DNA of 64,000 nt from Jeotgalibacillus aurantiacus (GTDB lineage Bacteria > Bacillota > Bacilli > Bacillales > Jeotgalibacillaceae): the NCBI RefSeq assembly GCF_020595125.1, contig NZ_JACNMS010000005.1, forward strand, positions 62,001 through 126,000, written 5' to 3'. Position numbers and translations under genes: made by a program. This document shows positions 7,939-16,396 of the stretch, piece by piece; position 1 is the first letter of the stretch, and the number at the start of each line of letters is the position of its first letter. The notes under the pieces were generated by a model. It did no database searches. It had not been told where the DNA came from and saw only the letters and a program-made list of their open reading frames with translations.

Positions 7939-8655
7939 ATGGGACGTAAGTGGAACAATATTAAGGAAAAGAAAGCAGCAAAAGACGCGAATACAAGTCA
8001 GGTTTACAATAAATTCGCGCGTGAAATATATGTAACAGCCAAGCAGGGAGAGCCGGATCCGGAAGCCAATACAGCTTTGCGTATGGTACTGGATCGTGCT
8101 AAAACATACAATGTGCCAAAAGCCATCATCGAGCGCGCAATTGAAAAAGCAAAAGGCGGCGGTGAAGAAAGCTATGACAGCCTCCGATATGAAGGTTTTG
8201 GCCCGGCAGGATCGATGATTATTGTCGATGCGCTCACTAATAACGTAAACCGCACTGCTTCTGAAGTGCGTGCCGCATTTGGTAAAAATGGCGGGAATAT
8301 GGGTGTCAGCGGATCTGTGTCTTATATGTTTGATTCTACTGCGGTATTTGGCGTGGAAGGAAAAACTGCTGATGAGATACTGGAGCTGTTAATGGAAAAA
8401 GATGTGGATGCCCGTGACATTCTTGAAGAAGATGATGCAGTCATTATTTATGCAGAACCTGACCAGTATAACGCGGTTCAACAGGCTTTAAAGGATAGCG
8501 GCATTACGGAATTTACTGTAGCCGAGCTGACAATGCTTGCTCAAAATGATGTGTCAGTATCTGAAGAAGATCAGGCACAGATTGAGAAGCTGATCGGTGC
8601 ACTCGAAGATCTTGAGGATGTACAGCAGGTGTATCACAACGTGGAATTGAATTAA
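7939..8655 (+). CDS. yeeI: YebC/TACO1-family protein (YeeI type)
   Basis: The 238-aa protein begins M-G-R-K-W-N-N-I and carries the conserved E-G-F-G-P-x-G block near residue 90 and N-R-T-A-S-E-V-R near residue 106. Family members have been described as transcription regulators and, more recently, as ribosome-associated factors that help translate difficult proline-rich stretches. The N-terminus matches the YeeI/YeeN subgroup rather than the YrbC/YebC subgroup. ATG at 7939 lies after AAAGAGAGTG. It is monocistronic with its own terminator. Confidence 0.9.
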   Translation: MGRKWNNIKEKKAAKDANTSQVYNKFAREIYVTAKQGEPDPEANTALRMVLDRAKTYNVPKAIIERAIEKAKGGGEESYDSLRYEGFGPAGSMIIVDALTNNVNRTASEVRAAFGKNGGNMGVSGSVSYMFDSTAVFGVEGKTADEILELLMEKDVDARDILEEDDAVIIYAEPDQYNAVQQALKDSGITEFTVAELTMLAQNDVSVSEEDQAQIEKLIGALEDLEDVQQVYHNVELN

Positions 8656-8663
8656 ATTTGAGG

Positions 8664-8692
8664 AAGACCTGTCCTGAGGGCGGGTCTTTTTT
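8664..8692 (+). terminator. Intrinsic terminator after the YebC-family gene
   Basis: AAGACC-tgt-CC pairs with GG-c-GGGTCTT, followed by TTTTTTG. Confidence 0.8.
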
Positions 8693-8735
8693 GTTTGAAA
8701 AGATCTTTTTAGCTGGACTGGGCCTTTTTACACTA

Positions 8736-8861
8736 AACTGACGAAGTCACAGGCGGAACTCACAAAAGTAAGGTTTAAGCTCACGAATTCAACTCCTAAC
8801 CTCACAACCCCGCCCCCTGAACTCACGAAAACATCCGCCCACCTCACAAACTCAAAATCAC
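8736..8861. repeat. 21-bp degenerate tandem array A2
   Basis: Six units of exactly 21 bp begin at 8736, 8757, 8778, 8799, 8820 and 8841. Five open with AMCTCACRA; the first has AACTGACGAA. The remaining 11-12 bp of each unit are unrelated. The array lies between the terminators of two convergent genes, so neither message should include it if termination is efficient. Confidence 0.85.
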
Positions 8862-8865
8862 ATAG

Positions 8866-8896
8866 AAAAGACACCGGTCACCCCCGGTGTCTTTTT
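8866..8896. terminator. Terminator of the Ena-like gene (bidirectional)
   Basis: AAAAGACACCGG pairs with CCGGTGTCTTTTT around a short loop. It directly abuts array A2. Confidence 0.85.
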
Positions 8897-8899
8897 AAC

Positions 8900-9286
8900 T
8901 TAAGCCTCGTACAATACCTGCATTTTGAAAGAACCTGTGTAATTCTGGCCGAATGAGTTGACGGTTACGCGCACGACTTCATCATGGATGAATGTCAGGG
9001 AAGAACCAGCCTGTACAGGGATGGTTTCCTGGCTGTTGCGACGGATAATCGTGATGTTCAGTCCGTTGTTGCTGAAGTTTTCAATTGTAGCAGCCAATGT
9101 GACGCGAAGGTCATTCGGCTCTACGTCAAAGATGATATTGTTTGGTGTGTTCGGTCCGCCTGCAAATGGTGCACAGTTTTCAAACAGCAGTTTCTCAGGC
9201 TTTTCCTTCTTTGGACGCTTAGGGCAGTCACAGTCACACTGACCAATCGTTCCTAAAGGGCGCTTGTAGTGATCTTTACATGTCAT
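8900..9286 (-). CDS. Possible endospore-appendage (Ena/DUF3992-like) protein, 128 aa
   Basis: The N-terminal third is Lys/Cys-rich with a C-D-C-D-C run near residues 18-22 and K-R-P-K-K-E-K; the rest is predicted beta-sandwich ending G-S-F-K-M-Q-V-L-Y. The order (Cys-bearing N-terminal arm, then a sandwich with G-S-S-L-T-F, V-x-R-V-T-V and a closing strand) resembles the Ena subunits that build Bacillus spore appendages, where N-terminal cysteines crosslink stacked subunits. The similarity is by eye and weak. ATG follows AGGAGGTGA. A sigma-K-like promoter lies just upstream, which supports a late mother-cell product. Confidence 0.45.
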   Translation of the reverse strand: MTCKDHYKRPLGTIGQCDCDCPKRPKKEKPEKLLFENCAPFAGGPNTPNNIIFDVEPNDLRVTLAATIENFSNNGLNITIIRRNSQETIPVQAGSSLTFIHDEVVRVTVNSFGQNYTGSFKMQVLYEA

Positions 9287-9609
9287 TTATTTTCACCTCC
9301 TAGAATTAGAATATGAGATTCATAGAATTTTGGTTGGACAAGTGATGAAAATTGGCATTTGTCTTTTATTCTCGTTTATAGCCTATAGGGTAGGTAGGTA
9401 TTGTGTATCCATCGGACTATATAAGAGAAAAGTAATATGTTAAATGAACTAATCCCATTCGAGAAAAAATAAGGAAATGAACTCAAGGAATACCAGTTAA
9501 ATTAACAGAATATTAACTATGTTCGTTATTTTATGAAAAAATGAGGAAGGAGCTTTAAATAAAGTAAAACGTTTGATACAAATTTTCTGAGATTGAAGGG
9601 AGAAAAAGA
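9287..9609. other. Divergent intergenic region, Ena-like gene and subtilase
   Basis: Besides the sigma-K-like promoter the 320 bp hold a run of GTAGGTAGGTA near 9390 and A/T-rich sequence before the subtilase start. No clear promoter for the subtilase could be identified by eye. Confidence 0.4.
9307..9335 (-). promoter_or_regulatory. Candidate sigma-K promoter for the Ena-like gene
   Basis: On the minus strand the order is AC, 17 bp, CATATTCTA. The -10 part matches the sigma-K consensus CATANNNTA completely; the spacer is one base longer than the usual 16. It ends about 20 bp before the start codon at 9286. Confidence 0.45.
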
Positions 9610-12042
9610 ATGAAAAAGAATACAAAGAGATCAGTACTTTCGACATCTGCATTATTGCTTGCGTTATCTGCATTCGGCATGGGGGCCGGTGCAAATGCGG
9701 GAGTGAACGTGAAGAATGCAGATGAACTGGCTTTGCTGAAAGGAGATTTTAACTTTCAGTCAGGCAAAGAAGCAACCGTGATTGTCGAGCTTGATGCTCC
9801 ATCTTTAGCGGAAGCAAAGCTGAAAGGTCTTGCGCAGTCTAAAGGAAAACTGAAGCTGGAAAGAGATGAAGTAAAAGTGGCACTGAAAAAAGCAGTATCT
9901 AAAGCTGATGTGAATCAGGAATACGATTCAGTATTCTCAGGTTTCTCTGTTGCGCTGCCTGAAAGTGCGATACCTGAACTGCTGGCAATCGAAGGGGTAA
10001 AAGCAGTTTATCCAAACGTTACATACACGGCGTCGGTTGTCGGTGAAGCAACGGATCTTTCTTCTGATGAAATCAGTACAGAAATGTTCGACAGTGCTCC
10101 ATTTATCGGATCTGATGAGGCTTGGGCTGACGGGTTTACAGGTGAAGGAATTACAGTAGCGGTTATTGATACGGGTGTTGATTATACGCACCCTGATTTA
10201 GCTCACGCGTTCGGTGATTATAAAGGATATGACTTCGTTGATAACGATGAGGATCCTCAGGAAACGTCAAATGGTGACCCAAGAGGAGAATCGACCATTC
10301 ATGGCTCGCACGTAGCTGGAACGGTAGCAGCAAATGGAGCGATCAAGGGCGTAGCACCTGATGCTGAGCTGTTGGCTTACCGTGTGCTTGGACCTGGCGG
10401 AAGCGGTTCAACTGAAAACGTTGTCGCGGGAATTGAAAAAGCAGTGGAGGATGGAGCGGACGTGATGAACCTGTCACTAGGGAATTCACTGAATGACCCG
10501 GACTGGGCAACGTCGATCGCACTTGACTGGGCAATGTCTGAAGGGGTTGTGGCGGTTACTTCTAATGGAAACAGCGGTCCGAATAACTGGACAGTCGGTT
10601 CACCAGGTACTTCCCGTGAAGCGATCTCTGTAGGTGCTACTCAGCTTCCATACAATGTTTACACAGCAGCGGTGGAAACGTCTGAAGGCGTCAGCTATCC
10701 ATCAGCTAACGTAATGGGCTTCCCGAGTGATGAGGAGCTTTTAGCGTTAAATGGACAGGATTTTGAATTTGAATATGTGGGTCTTGGCGGGCCGGAGGAT
10801 TTCGAAGGGAAAGATCTGACAGGTAAAATCGCTGTGATCCAGCGAGGAAACTTCCCATTTGTTGATAAAGCAGATAATGCAAAAGCGGCAGGAGCCGTTG
10901 GCGCGATTATTTTCAACAATGTTCCTGGCGTACAGCCTGATATCCCAGGCATTTCACTTCCTACTATTAAAATGAGTAATGAAGATGGACTAAAGCTTCT
11001 GGCTGAGCTTGAAGCTGAAAATAACACAGTGTCATTCAACGTAGCATTCGACCGTGAAGTAGGCGAAACAATGGCTGGATTCTCATCACGCGGTCCGGTT
11101 ATCGATACTTGGATGGTAAAGCCTGACGTGTCTGCACCTGGTGTGAACATCGTCAGCACAATCCCGACGCATGATGAAAATGTACACGGCTATGCTGCGC
11201 TTCAGGGAACAAGTATGGCATCTCCACACGTGGCAGGAGCGGCTGCACTGATCCTTCAGGCTAATCCTGACTGGAGTATTGACGATGTAAAAGCATCATT
11301 GATGAATACTGCACAGGATCTGATTGACCCGGCGACAGGAAAATCATATCCGCATAACTCACAGGGAGCGGGAAGTATTCGTGTTCCTGCAGCCATTGAA
11401 ACAGATATTCTTGTTGGTAATGGCAGCCACTCATTCGGCGTATTTGATAAAACAAAAGGTAAGCAGGTTGAAAAGAATCACTTTGAAGTAAAGAACCTAT
11501 CTGACGAGCGTAAAACGTATTCATTCGACGTAGACTTCGGTGCAAACAATAGTGCCATTAAAGTCAGTACCAGCAAGAACACAAGCGTCCATGCAGGGGC
11601 AACACAAAAGGTGAACATGAACGTTCAGGTTGATGCGTCTAAATTAGCTCCAGGCTATTACGAAGGCAGCATCAAAGTATCTGATGGTGAGAAAACGGTA
11701 GATGTACCTACGATCCTGTTCATTCAGGAGCCTGACTACCCACGCGTATCAAGCCTTGGTGTAGAGCAAAATGGTGATGCGTTTACAATCAGCGGATACT
11801 TCCCTGGTGGAGCTGAGACAGTTGAACTGTTTGTCTATTCATCCAATGCAGCGGGAGCACCTGTCACGTACCTTGGTGATATCTCAGTTGTTGAAGATGT
11901 AGAGTCCGGATTCCAGTCGTTTGCCTGGGACGGCACAATCAATGGAGAAAAGCTGGAGGCTGGCAAATACTATAACGTATATGCTTATGCTACCTACAAA
12001 AACAAATCGGATCTTTCAGGTGTAAACTTCCTGATGGAATAA
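9610..12042 (+). CDS. vpr: Secreted subtilisin-like serine protease (S8, Vpr-like)
   Basis: The 810-aa precursor has a Sec signal peptide (residues 1-30, ending A-N-A), an I9-type inhibitor propeptide (about 55-140) and a subtilase domain with Asp187 (V-I-D-T-G-V-D), His231 (H-G-S-H-V-A-G), oxyanion Asn321 and Ser535 (G-T-S-M-A-S-P-H). A PA-type domain is inserted between Asn and Ser (about 365-470), as in Vpr and C5a-peptidase relatives, and two beta-rich C-terminal domains follow. Vpr of B. subtilis is 806 aa, so the length agrees. The role would be extracellular protein degradation; it is a single gene with its own terminator. Confidence 0.88.
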   Translation: MKKNTKRSVLSTSALLLALSAFGMGAGANAGVNVKNADELALLKGDFNFQSGKEATVIVELDAPSLAEAKLKGLAQSKGKLKLERDEVKVALKKAVSKADVNQEYDSVFSGFSVALPESAIPELLAIEGVKAVYPNVTYTASVVGEATDLSSDEISTEMFDSAPFIGSDEAWADGFTGEGITVAVIDTGVDYTHPDLAHAFGDYKGYDFVDNDEDPQETSNGDPRGESTIHGSHVAGTVAANGAIKGVAPDAELLAYRVLGPGGSGSTENVVAGIEKAVEDGADVMNLSLGNSLNDPDWATSIALDWAMSEGVVAVTSNGNSGPNNWTVGSPGTSREAISVGATQLPYNVYTAAVETSEGVSYPSANVMGFPSDEELLALNGQDFEFEYVGLGGPEDFEGKDLTGKIAVIQRGNFPFVDKADNAKAAGAVGAIIFNNVPGVQPDIPGISLPTIKMSNEDGLKLLAELEAENNTVSFNVAFDREVGETMAGFSSRGPVIDTWMVKPDVSAPGVNIVSTIPTHDENVHGYAALQGTSMASPHVAGAAALILQANPDWSIDDVKASLMNTAQDLIDPATGKSYPHNSQGAGSIRVPAAIETDILVGNGSHSFGVFDKTKGKQVEKNHFEVKNLSDERKTYSFDVDFGANNSAIKVSTSKNTSVHAGATQKVNMNVQVDASKLAPGYYEGSIKVSDGEKTVDVPTILFIQEPDYPRVSSLGVEQNGDAFTISGYFPGGAETVELFVYSSNAAGAPVTYLGDISVVEDVESGFQSFAWDGTINGEKLEAGKYYNVYAYATYKNKSDLSGVNFLME

Positions 12043-12058
12043 GTGAATCCGTAATATG

Positions 12059-12095
12059 AAAACCCCCTCGGTTAATTTGACCGAGGGGGTTTTTA
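12059..12095 (+). terminator. Intrinsic terminator of the subtilase gene
   Basis: AAACCCCCTCGGT pairs with ACCGAGGGGGTTT around a short A/T-rich loop and is followed by T's. Confidence 0.9.
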
Positions 12096-12225
12096 ATGAT
12101 TGTGATTTTATAAAATCATAGAGAGAACATCCTTCGCAGACATTTGATGAACCTTCTCAATCTAATTTAAGGGTTTTTAAAAGGGATTTGTCGGATTCAT
12201 AGATATTTTTCTTGTAATACTAAAA

Positions 12226-12333
12226 GTGCCGGGTCATTCCGTAGACTCCTGCGGCAGAGAAGCGACAGGTGAGACAGCGTAATGCGGAGCATTAGCTGGC
12301 TCACCGCGCGGCCGCGAAGGAATGACCCGGCAC
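12226..12333. repeat. Palindrome-ended element, short form
   Basis: The ends GTGCCGGGTCATTCC (12226-12240) and its exact complement (12319-12333) are 15-bp terminal inverted repeats. Inside are GTAGACTCCTGCGGCAG, AGCGACAGGTGAGACAG and GCTGGCTCACCGCGCGGCCG, which also pair with one another, so the single strand would fold into a branched structure. The internal blocks recur in reverse order in the copies at 20166, 27574, 56489 and 59420, so this copy lies in the opposite orientation to those. Confidence 0.85.
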
Positions 12334-12337
12334 GGTT

Positions 12338-13903
12338 TTAATAATTAACCCAGGCCTTCTCATACATCTGCAGAAGAATCGGGTTGATCAGTGTGTTTGG
12401 CTCATACTCAAAAGGTTCACCGTTTTGTGTTTCAATCTCGCGGTCAATGTCTTTACCGAAAACCTGAAGTCCCTGAAGGACGTCCTCATCTAGAAATCTG
12501 GTCTCTACGTCAAAACTCAGTTCTTCAAAAACGTCATCCGTCTCTTCACGCTGGGCAAACACAAATCCCCAGTCCCCGAAGCTTGGCACATCAACGTGCA
12601 GGTTTTCGGTGGATAGACCGGCTTCCTGAACGGTATGGTCAATGGTCCAGTACACCTCTGTTGCAAAGGTTGGACTCGTTGATTGAATCATGATCGCGCC
12701 ACCTGGCTCCAGTGCATTTCGAAGGAGCTGATAAAATTGCAACGTGTAAAGCTTGTTCAGTGATTCATTATTTGGGTCAGGCAGGTCGACTATGATCACA
12801 TCATAGAAGTCATCGACACTTTCCATAAATGAAAAAGCATCTGCATGATGAACGGTTACACGCTCATCCTCAAAAGCATTTTCATTGAGACGGGAAAGGT
12901 CATAGTGAGTAGAAGCGAGATCTACAACTGCCGGGTCCAGATCAACGAGATCAACGGACTCTATGTCATCATATTTCCACAGCTCACGTAATACGAGGCC
13001 ATCTCCGCCACCTAAGACCAGTACTTTTTCAGGAGAATCAGTTGCTGCTATTGTTGGATGTACAAGTGTTTCGTGATAGCGGTATTCATCTGTTGAACTC
13101 ATCTGAAGCTGTCCATCTAAAAATAGGCGGACATCTCCCTGTTCCTTAGTGAGGATAATCTGCTGATAATCCGTTTGCTCATGATACACGATTGGATCAC
13201 GATACAGCCGCTGTTCAAAAGAAAACGCCATTTCCTCGCCCCAGAATATACCTGAAAACAAAATAATGAAAAATCCGATTCCTGCTGTCAGATGAAGGCG
13301 GAACCTTTTGATCTCTTTTCTGAAATAAAACAGCACCCAAAGCGCAACAGCGACATTGATCAGACCGACAACGAAAGCAGACTTTACAAGACCGAATTCA
13401 GGTCTGAGTAAAAAGACAAACAACAGTCCGCCGATCAAACCGCCGGCATAGTCAGAAAATAGAACGCGTGCGGTACTTTTTCTAAGCGTAACGCCAATCT
13501 CATTAGCTTTACGAATCAGAATCGGAAGCTCAAGTCCGGTTAAGCCGCCAACGAGCAGCGTAATGGTATAGAGAAAGATCGCATCCGTGCCATCAGGCAG
13601 AAAGGCTGTCACACCAAAAAATAAAAAGGTGGACAGTCCGCCAATCAACCCGATCGCATATTCAATCCAGATGAAGGAGGGGATCAGATTTTTTGTCACT
13701 CGTTCACTGATCGATGCCCCGATTCCCATTCCGGTTAAAAAAAGTGAGATGGTGAGCGTGTACTGCTTCACACCATCTCCTAAAATGTAAGAGCCTGCAG
13801 CTCCAAATAATACTTCAAAGATAATTCCGCAGATGGAGACAATTCCGGACGCCCAGTAGATCGTCTTACTCTGGCGGATACCGAGTTCATTGATTGTCTT
13901 CAT
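12338..13903 (-). CDS. speE: Membrane-fused spermidine-synthase-like protein
   Basis: The 521-aa protein has about seven membrane segments in residues 15-225 and a class-I methyltransferase-fold domain after residue 250 with G-G-G-D-G-L-V-L-R-E, the acidic V-D-L-D-P block and I-V-D-L-P-D-P, as in polyamine aminopropyltransferases. These move an aminopropyl group from decarboxylated AdoMet to putrescine, but the exact substrate of membrane-fused members is not established. It is the last gene of the DUF4178-PspA-DUF4247-DUF350 operon, 24 bp after DUF350. A link of polyamine-type chemistry to membrane stress is inferred from context. The gene symbol is approximate. Confidence 0.8.
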   Translation of the reverse strand: MKTINELGIRQSKTIYWASGIVSICGIIFEVLFGAAGSYILGDGVKQYTLTISLFLTGMGIGASISERVTKNLIPSFIWIEYAIGLIGGLSTFLFFGVTAFLPDGTDAIFLYTITLLVGGLTGLELPILIRKANEIGVTLRKSTARVLFSDYAGGLIGGLLFVFLLRPEFGLVKSAFVVGLINVAVALWVLFYFRKEIKRFRLHLTAGIGFFIILFSGIFWGEEMAFSFEQRLYRDPIVYHEQTDYQQIILTKEQGDVRLFLDGQLQMSSTDEYRYHETLVHPTIAATDSPEKVLVLGGGDGLVLRELWKYDDIESVDLVDLDPAVVDLASTHYDLSRLNENAFEDERVTVHHADAFSFMESVDDFYDVIIVDLPDPNNESLNKLYTLQFYQLLRNALEPGGAIMIQSTSPTFATEVYWTIDHTVQEAGLSTENLHVDVPSFGDWGFVFAQREETDDVFEELSFDVETRFLDEDVLQGLQVFGKDIDREIETQNGEPFEYEPNTLINPILLQMYEKAWVNY

Positions 13904-13927
13904 GGTGAAGCTCCTAACCGCTTTTAA

Positions 13928-14323
13928 TTATGTAATCGACGCACCAATGACAAATGCAAGACCTACAGATACTCCAAAACTGATGATTCCTACTGCGAGA
14001 TTGCCTTTATGAAGCTGCTCTTCAACAGAGAATTTACGAGTAAACAGTTCGAATAACAGATAAGCAATCAGCTGAAGGGCAACTCCGAGTCCACCCCAGA
14101 TTAACGTTTCCCATACGGCAAAGCTGTGATAAATGGCAAAAGCTAAAATGATACAGATTCCGATGATTTTACCGCTGATCGAGAGCGCTACCGCTTTATT
14201 ACCGGCAAGAACCTCATCCCAGTCTTTATATTTTTTTGTTAAAAGTTCAAAAATCACAATTCCAATGAGTACAACAACGACTGCGATAGCAAAATACATA
14301 ATCGTTAAAAGAAATGCGTTCAT
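13928..14323 (-). CDS. DUF350 membrane protein
   Basis: This 131-aa protein has four hydrophobic segments with small polar loops and the repeated design typical of DUF350 (two halves, each with a charged loop: Y-K-D-W-D-E-V and F-S-V-E-E-Q-L-H-K-G-N-L-A). The function of the family is unknown. DUF350 genes often stand beside PspA, DUF4178 and spermidine-synthase-like genes, exactly as here. The start ATG follows GGAAAGGAGA. It is cotranscribed with the flanking genes (28-bp and 24-bp gaps). Confidence 0.8.
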   Translation of the reverse strand: MNAFLLTIMYFAIAVVVVLIGIVIFELLTKKYKDWDEVLAGNKAVALSISGKIIGICIILAFAIYHSFAVWETLIWGGLGVALQLIAYLLFELFTRKFSVEEQLHKGNLAVGIISFGVSVGLAFVIGASIT

Positions 14324-14351
14324 TTTTCAGTCTCCTTTCCATATCGAGTTA

Positions 14352-14936
14352 TTATTTTCCTGAGCCGATTCCGCCGCCGCGATTACTCGAACCGCGAATC
14401 GTCGGGATTGCATTTTTACCTACGTATGTGCCAGATGAATTGTAGCCTCCATAACAGCGTTCAGGATAAAGATTGCAGTCCTGACTTCTGCTGGTGGACC
14501 ATCCTGAACCAAAACGGGTATTTAAAAGGGATGCCAGCAGATAACCTTCAAAGAATGAAGGGCGATAATTATCACGGGCAAATTCTTCTTCCGCGACTTC
14601 AATCATCGTATCAGACGCATTTTCCTCAGATTCAGTAAGCGTAACAAACAGGTCATCATAAACCAGGATTTGTTTGCCATCCCGGATTTCACTTATTTCT
14701 TCGGGAGTTTCGTGATTTTGCAGCTCGTCAGACACAGCAGCGAGATCACGTCCTTCCGCCTGATAAACGCTGGCATACTGGTCCGTGTTAGCGGCACTTG
14801 ATATCGTATCGTAAAGAGGGTATGTAGTACTGATATAATCGCTGATTCCGTCTTTAAAAATCGATCCGCCGTTTCCGCATGCAGCTAGAAATAGCATAAC
14901 GGCAACGATTAAGATGGATACCATGGACCGTTTCAT
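14352..14936 (-). CDS. DUF4247 lipoprotein
   Basis: The 194-aa protein starts with a lipoprotein signal: charged M-K-R-S, a hydrophobic core and the lipobox L-A-A-C, so it should be anchored outside the membrane. The mature part has an acidic region, an R-S-Q-D-C block with a second pair of cysteines (E-R-C-Y-G-G-Y) and a glycine/serine-rich C-terminus. ATG at 14936 follows GGACGGTGAG; longer in-frame starts would destroy the signal peptide. The gene is the third in the PspA-containing operon. The biochemical role is unknown. Confidence 0.75.
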   Translation of the reverse strand: MKRSMVSILIVAVMLFLAACGNGGSIFKDGISDYISTTYPLYDTISSAANTDQYASVYQAEGRDLAAVSDELQNHETPEEISEIRDGKQILVYDDLFVTLTESEENASDTMIEVAEEEFARDNYRPSFFEGYLLASLLNTRFGSGWSTSRSQDCNLYPERCYGGYNSSGTYVGKNAIPTIRGSSNRGGGIGSGK

Positions 14937-15050
14937 ATTCTCACCGTCCTTTCTAAGAGAATCATAACCTAAAAGAGGGGATGATGCCAGATGATTCCAA
15001 GAATCTTCCGGCATTCATACCCCCTGATGTTGTTTTCTTTGTTAAAACAA

Positions 15051-15716
15051 TTACTCTTTACCCATTTTCTTCTTAAGTGCAGCTAGTTCATCATCTACAC
15101 TGTTATCGAGTGCATCGAACTCGTCATCAAGGCTGCGGTTTGACTGGCGCATATCTTCACTTGTTTCCGCTTCAGCTTCGAACTGAAGTACTTTTTCTTC
15201 CATTCTTTCGAACCCGCCACGGGACTCATCCGAACCGATTCCTGACAGTGTACGATTCATCTTCGTCCGTGTTTTAGCTGATTCAGCACGTGCTTTTAAC
15301 GAATCCTTTTTAAGCTTCATTTCATTGTATTCTTTTTTCATTTCATCCAGCTTTGATCGAAGAACGGCAACATCTTCTTTTGCACGTGCATACGACTCTT
15401 CAAGAGAAGCAGCCTGATCTGCATGGTTTTTCTTATCTTCAAGCGCACGGCGGGCAAGATCTTCATTACCTGCTTCGATCGCCTTCATTGCCTGATCTTC
15501 ACGCTTTTTCATCATGCTCTGTGCATCTTCCACTTTCTTTTGAAGCAGCTTTTCGTTTGCGATCTGTTTGGCAACAGCTGTTTCCACCTCGCGAATATCC
15601 GCTTCCATATCACGCATAAACTGATCCAGCATTTTTACCGGATCTTCAGCTTTATCCAGCATTGAATTTAATTCTGCTCCTACAACGGTTTTTACTCGTT
15701 TAAAAAATTGAAACAT
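15051..15716 (-). CDS. pspA: PspA/IM30-family membrane-stress protein
   Basis: The 221-aa protein begins M-F-Q-F-F-K-R, an amphipathic helix as in PspA, and is otherwise a long alpha-helical coiled coil (residues 25-190) with the family's D-P-x-K-M-L-D-Q-F near residue 25. PspA/ESCRT-III-like proteins polymerise on damaged inner membrane and restore its barrier. ATG is preceded by a perfect AGGAGGA. It lies between DUF4178 and DUF4247 in one transcription unit headed by a sigma-W-like promoter. A second family member (LiaH-like) lies at 51418-52023. Confidence 0.9.
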   Translation of the reverse strand: MFQFFKRVKTVVGAELNSMLDKAEDPVKMLDQFMRDMEADIREVETAVAKQIANEKLLQKKVEDAQSMMKKREDQAMKAIEAGNEDLARRALEDKKNHADQAASLEESYARAKEDVAVLRSKLDEMKKEYNEMKLKKDSLKARAESAKTRTKMNRTLSGIGSDESRGGFERMEEKVLQFEAEAETSEDMRQSNRSLDDEFDALDNSVDDELAALKKKMGKE

Positions 15717-15734
15717 GTCAATTCCTCCTAAAAT

Positions 15735-16247
15735 TTAATTTGATCCTGCTATAATTTTTATTTCATATTCTTCTATACTGTAACCGGTACTCGCTTCAAC
15801 ATCTCCGCCCCATATTTCAACGGATAGCGCTTTTTCATCTTCTTCATCGTAGTATTCGGCGTACTTACATCTTACACCATCTACGTTCTGACTGCGGCCT
15901 TCACCCTTTACGATGGCTTCACCCTTTTCGTCTAAATAATAAATGGTTCCCTCATACTCGATTTCTTTTGGCAGCGGCTCCTGCAGCTTAAGTGTCGCTT
16001 TTTTGTAAATGCCAAGCTCAAGCTCATCATCCATTTCCACACTCAGCCAGATCACATCCTGAACACCCTGCAGCTGATACGCTGTCCACTTGAATCCGTG
16101 ATCATTATACGAAAGCTTTCCAACCACTTCATAATCCTGAAGGTCGTAAGTCACGATGTCTTTCACTTTGAGGTTCATCACTGATCGTTCCTCCACCTCA
16201 GGCCGTGCAGGTTCTTTTCCGCCAAACAGGCGTTTAAACAAGCTCAT
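15735..16247 (-). CDS. DUF4178 protein, first gene of the PspA operon
   Basis: About 170 aa from the ATG at 16247, which has AAAGGATG upstream; a GTG at 16268 overlaps that site and is not preferred. The protein starts M-S-L-F-K-R-L-F-G and is beta-rich, with L-K-V-x-D-I-V-T-Y-D and W-T-A-Y-Q-L motifs as in DUF4178. No signal peptide or membrane segment is present. The family function is unknown, but it is repeatedly found with PspA, DUF350 and polyamine genes. It is 18 bp upstream of pspA. Confidence 0.75.
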   Translation of the reverse strand: MSLFKRLFGGKEPARPEVEERSVMNLKVKDIVTYDLQDYEVVGKLSYNDHGFKWTAYQLQGVQDVIWLSVEMDDELELGIYKKATLKLQEPLPKEIEYEGTIYYLDEKGEAIVKGEGRSQNVDGVRCKYAEYYDEEDEKALSVEIWGGDVEASTGYSIEEYEIKIIAGSN

Positions 16248-16292
16248 CTGATCATCATCCTTTATCACTGTCTTTCCTGCTACAATACCTTA

Positions 16293-16318
16293 TACGGAGA
16301 AAAAAGGGAAAGGTTTCT
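16293..16318 (-). promoter_or_regulatory. Sigma-W-type ECF promoter for the PspA operon
   Basis: On the minus strand the order is AGAAAC, 16 bp, CGTATA, an almost exact match to the B. subtilis sigma-W consensus TGAAAC-N16-CGTA. It lies 45 bp upstream of the first gene of the DUF4178-PspA operon and only about 80 bp from a divergent ECF sigma gene, which may be the factor that uses it. Confidence 0.75.
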
Positions 16319-16396
16319 GTTTTTATGAAAAAAAACAAAACTATTTTTGGAGCAGCTGGGTCTAATGATTAGAAAGAGAGTGAGAGGGGGAGGCGA

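Noticed and set aside
8736-8861. CRISPR array
   Set aside because: Units are 21 bp without a conserved repeat of at least 23 bp separated by unique spacers, and no cas gene is present.
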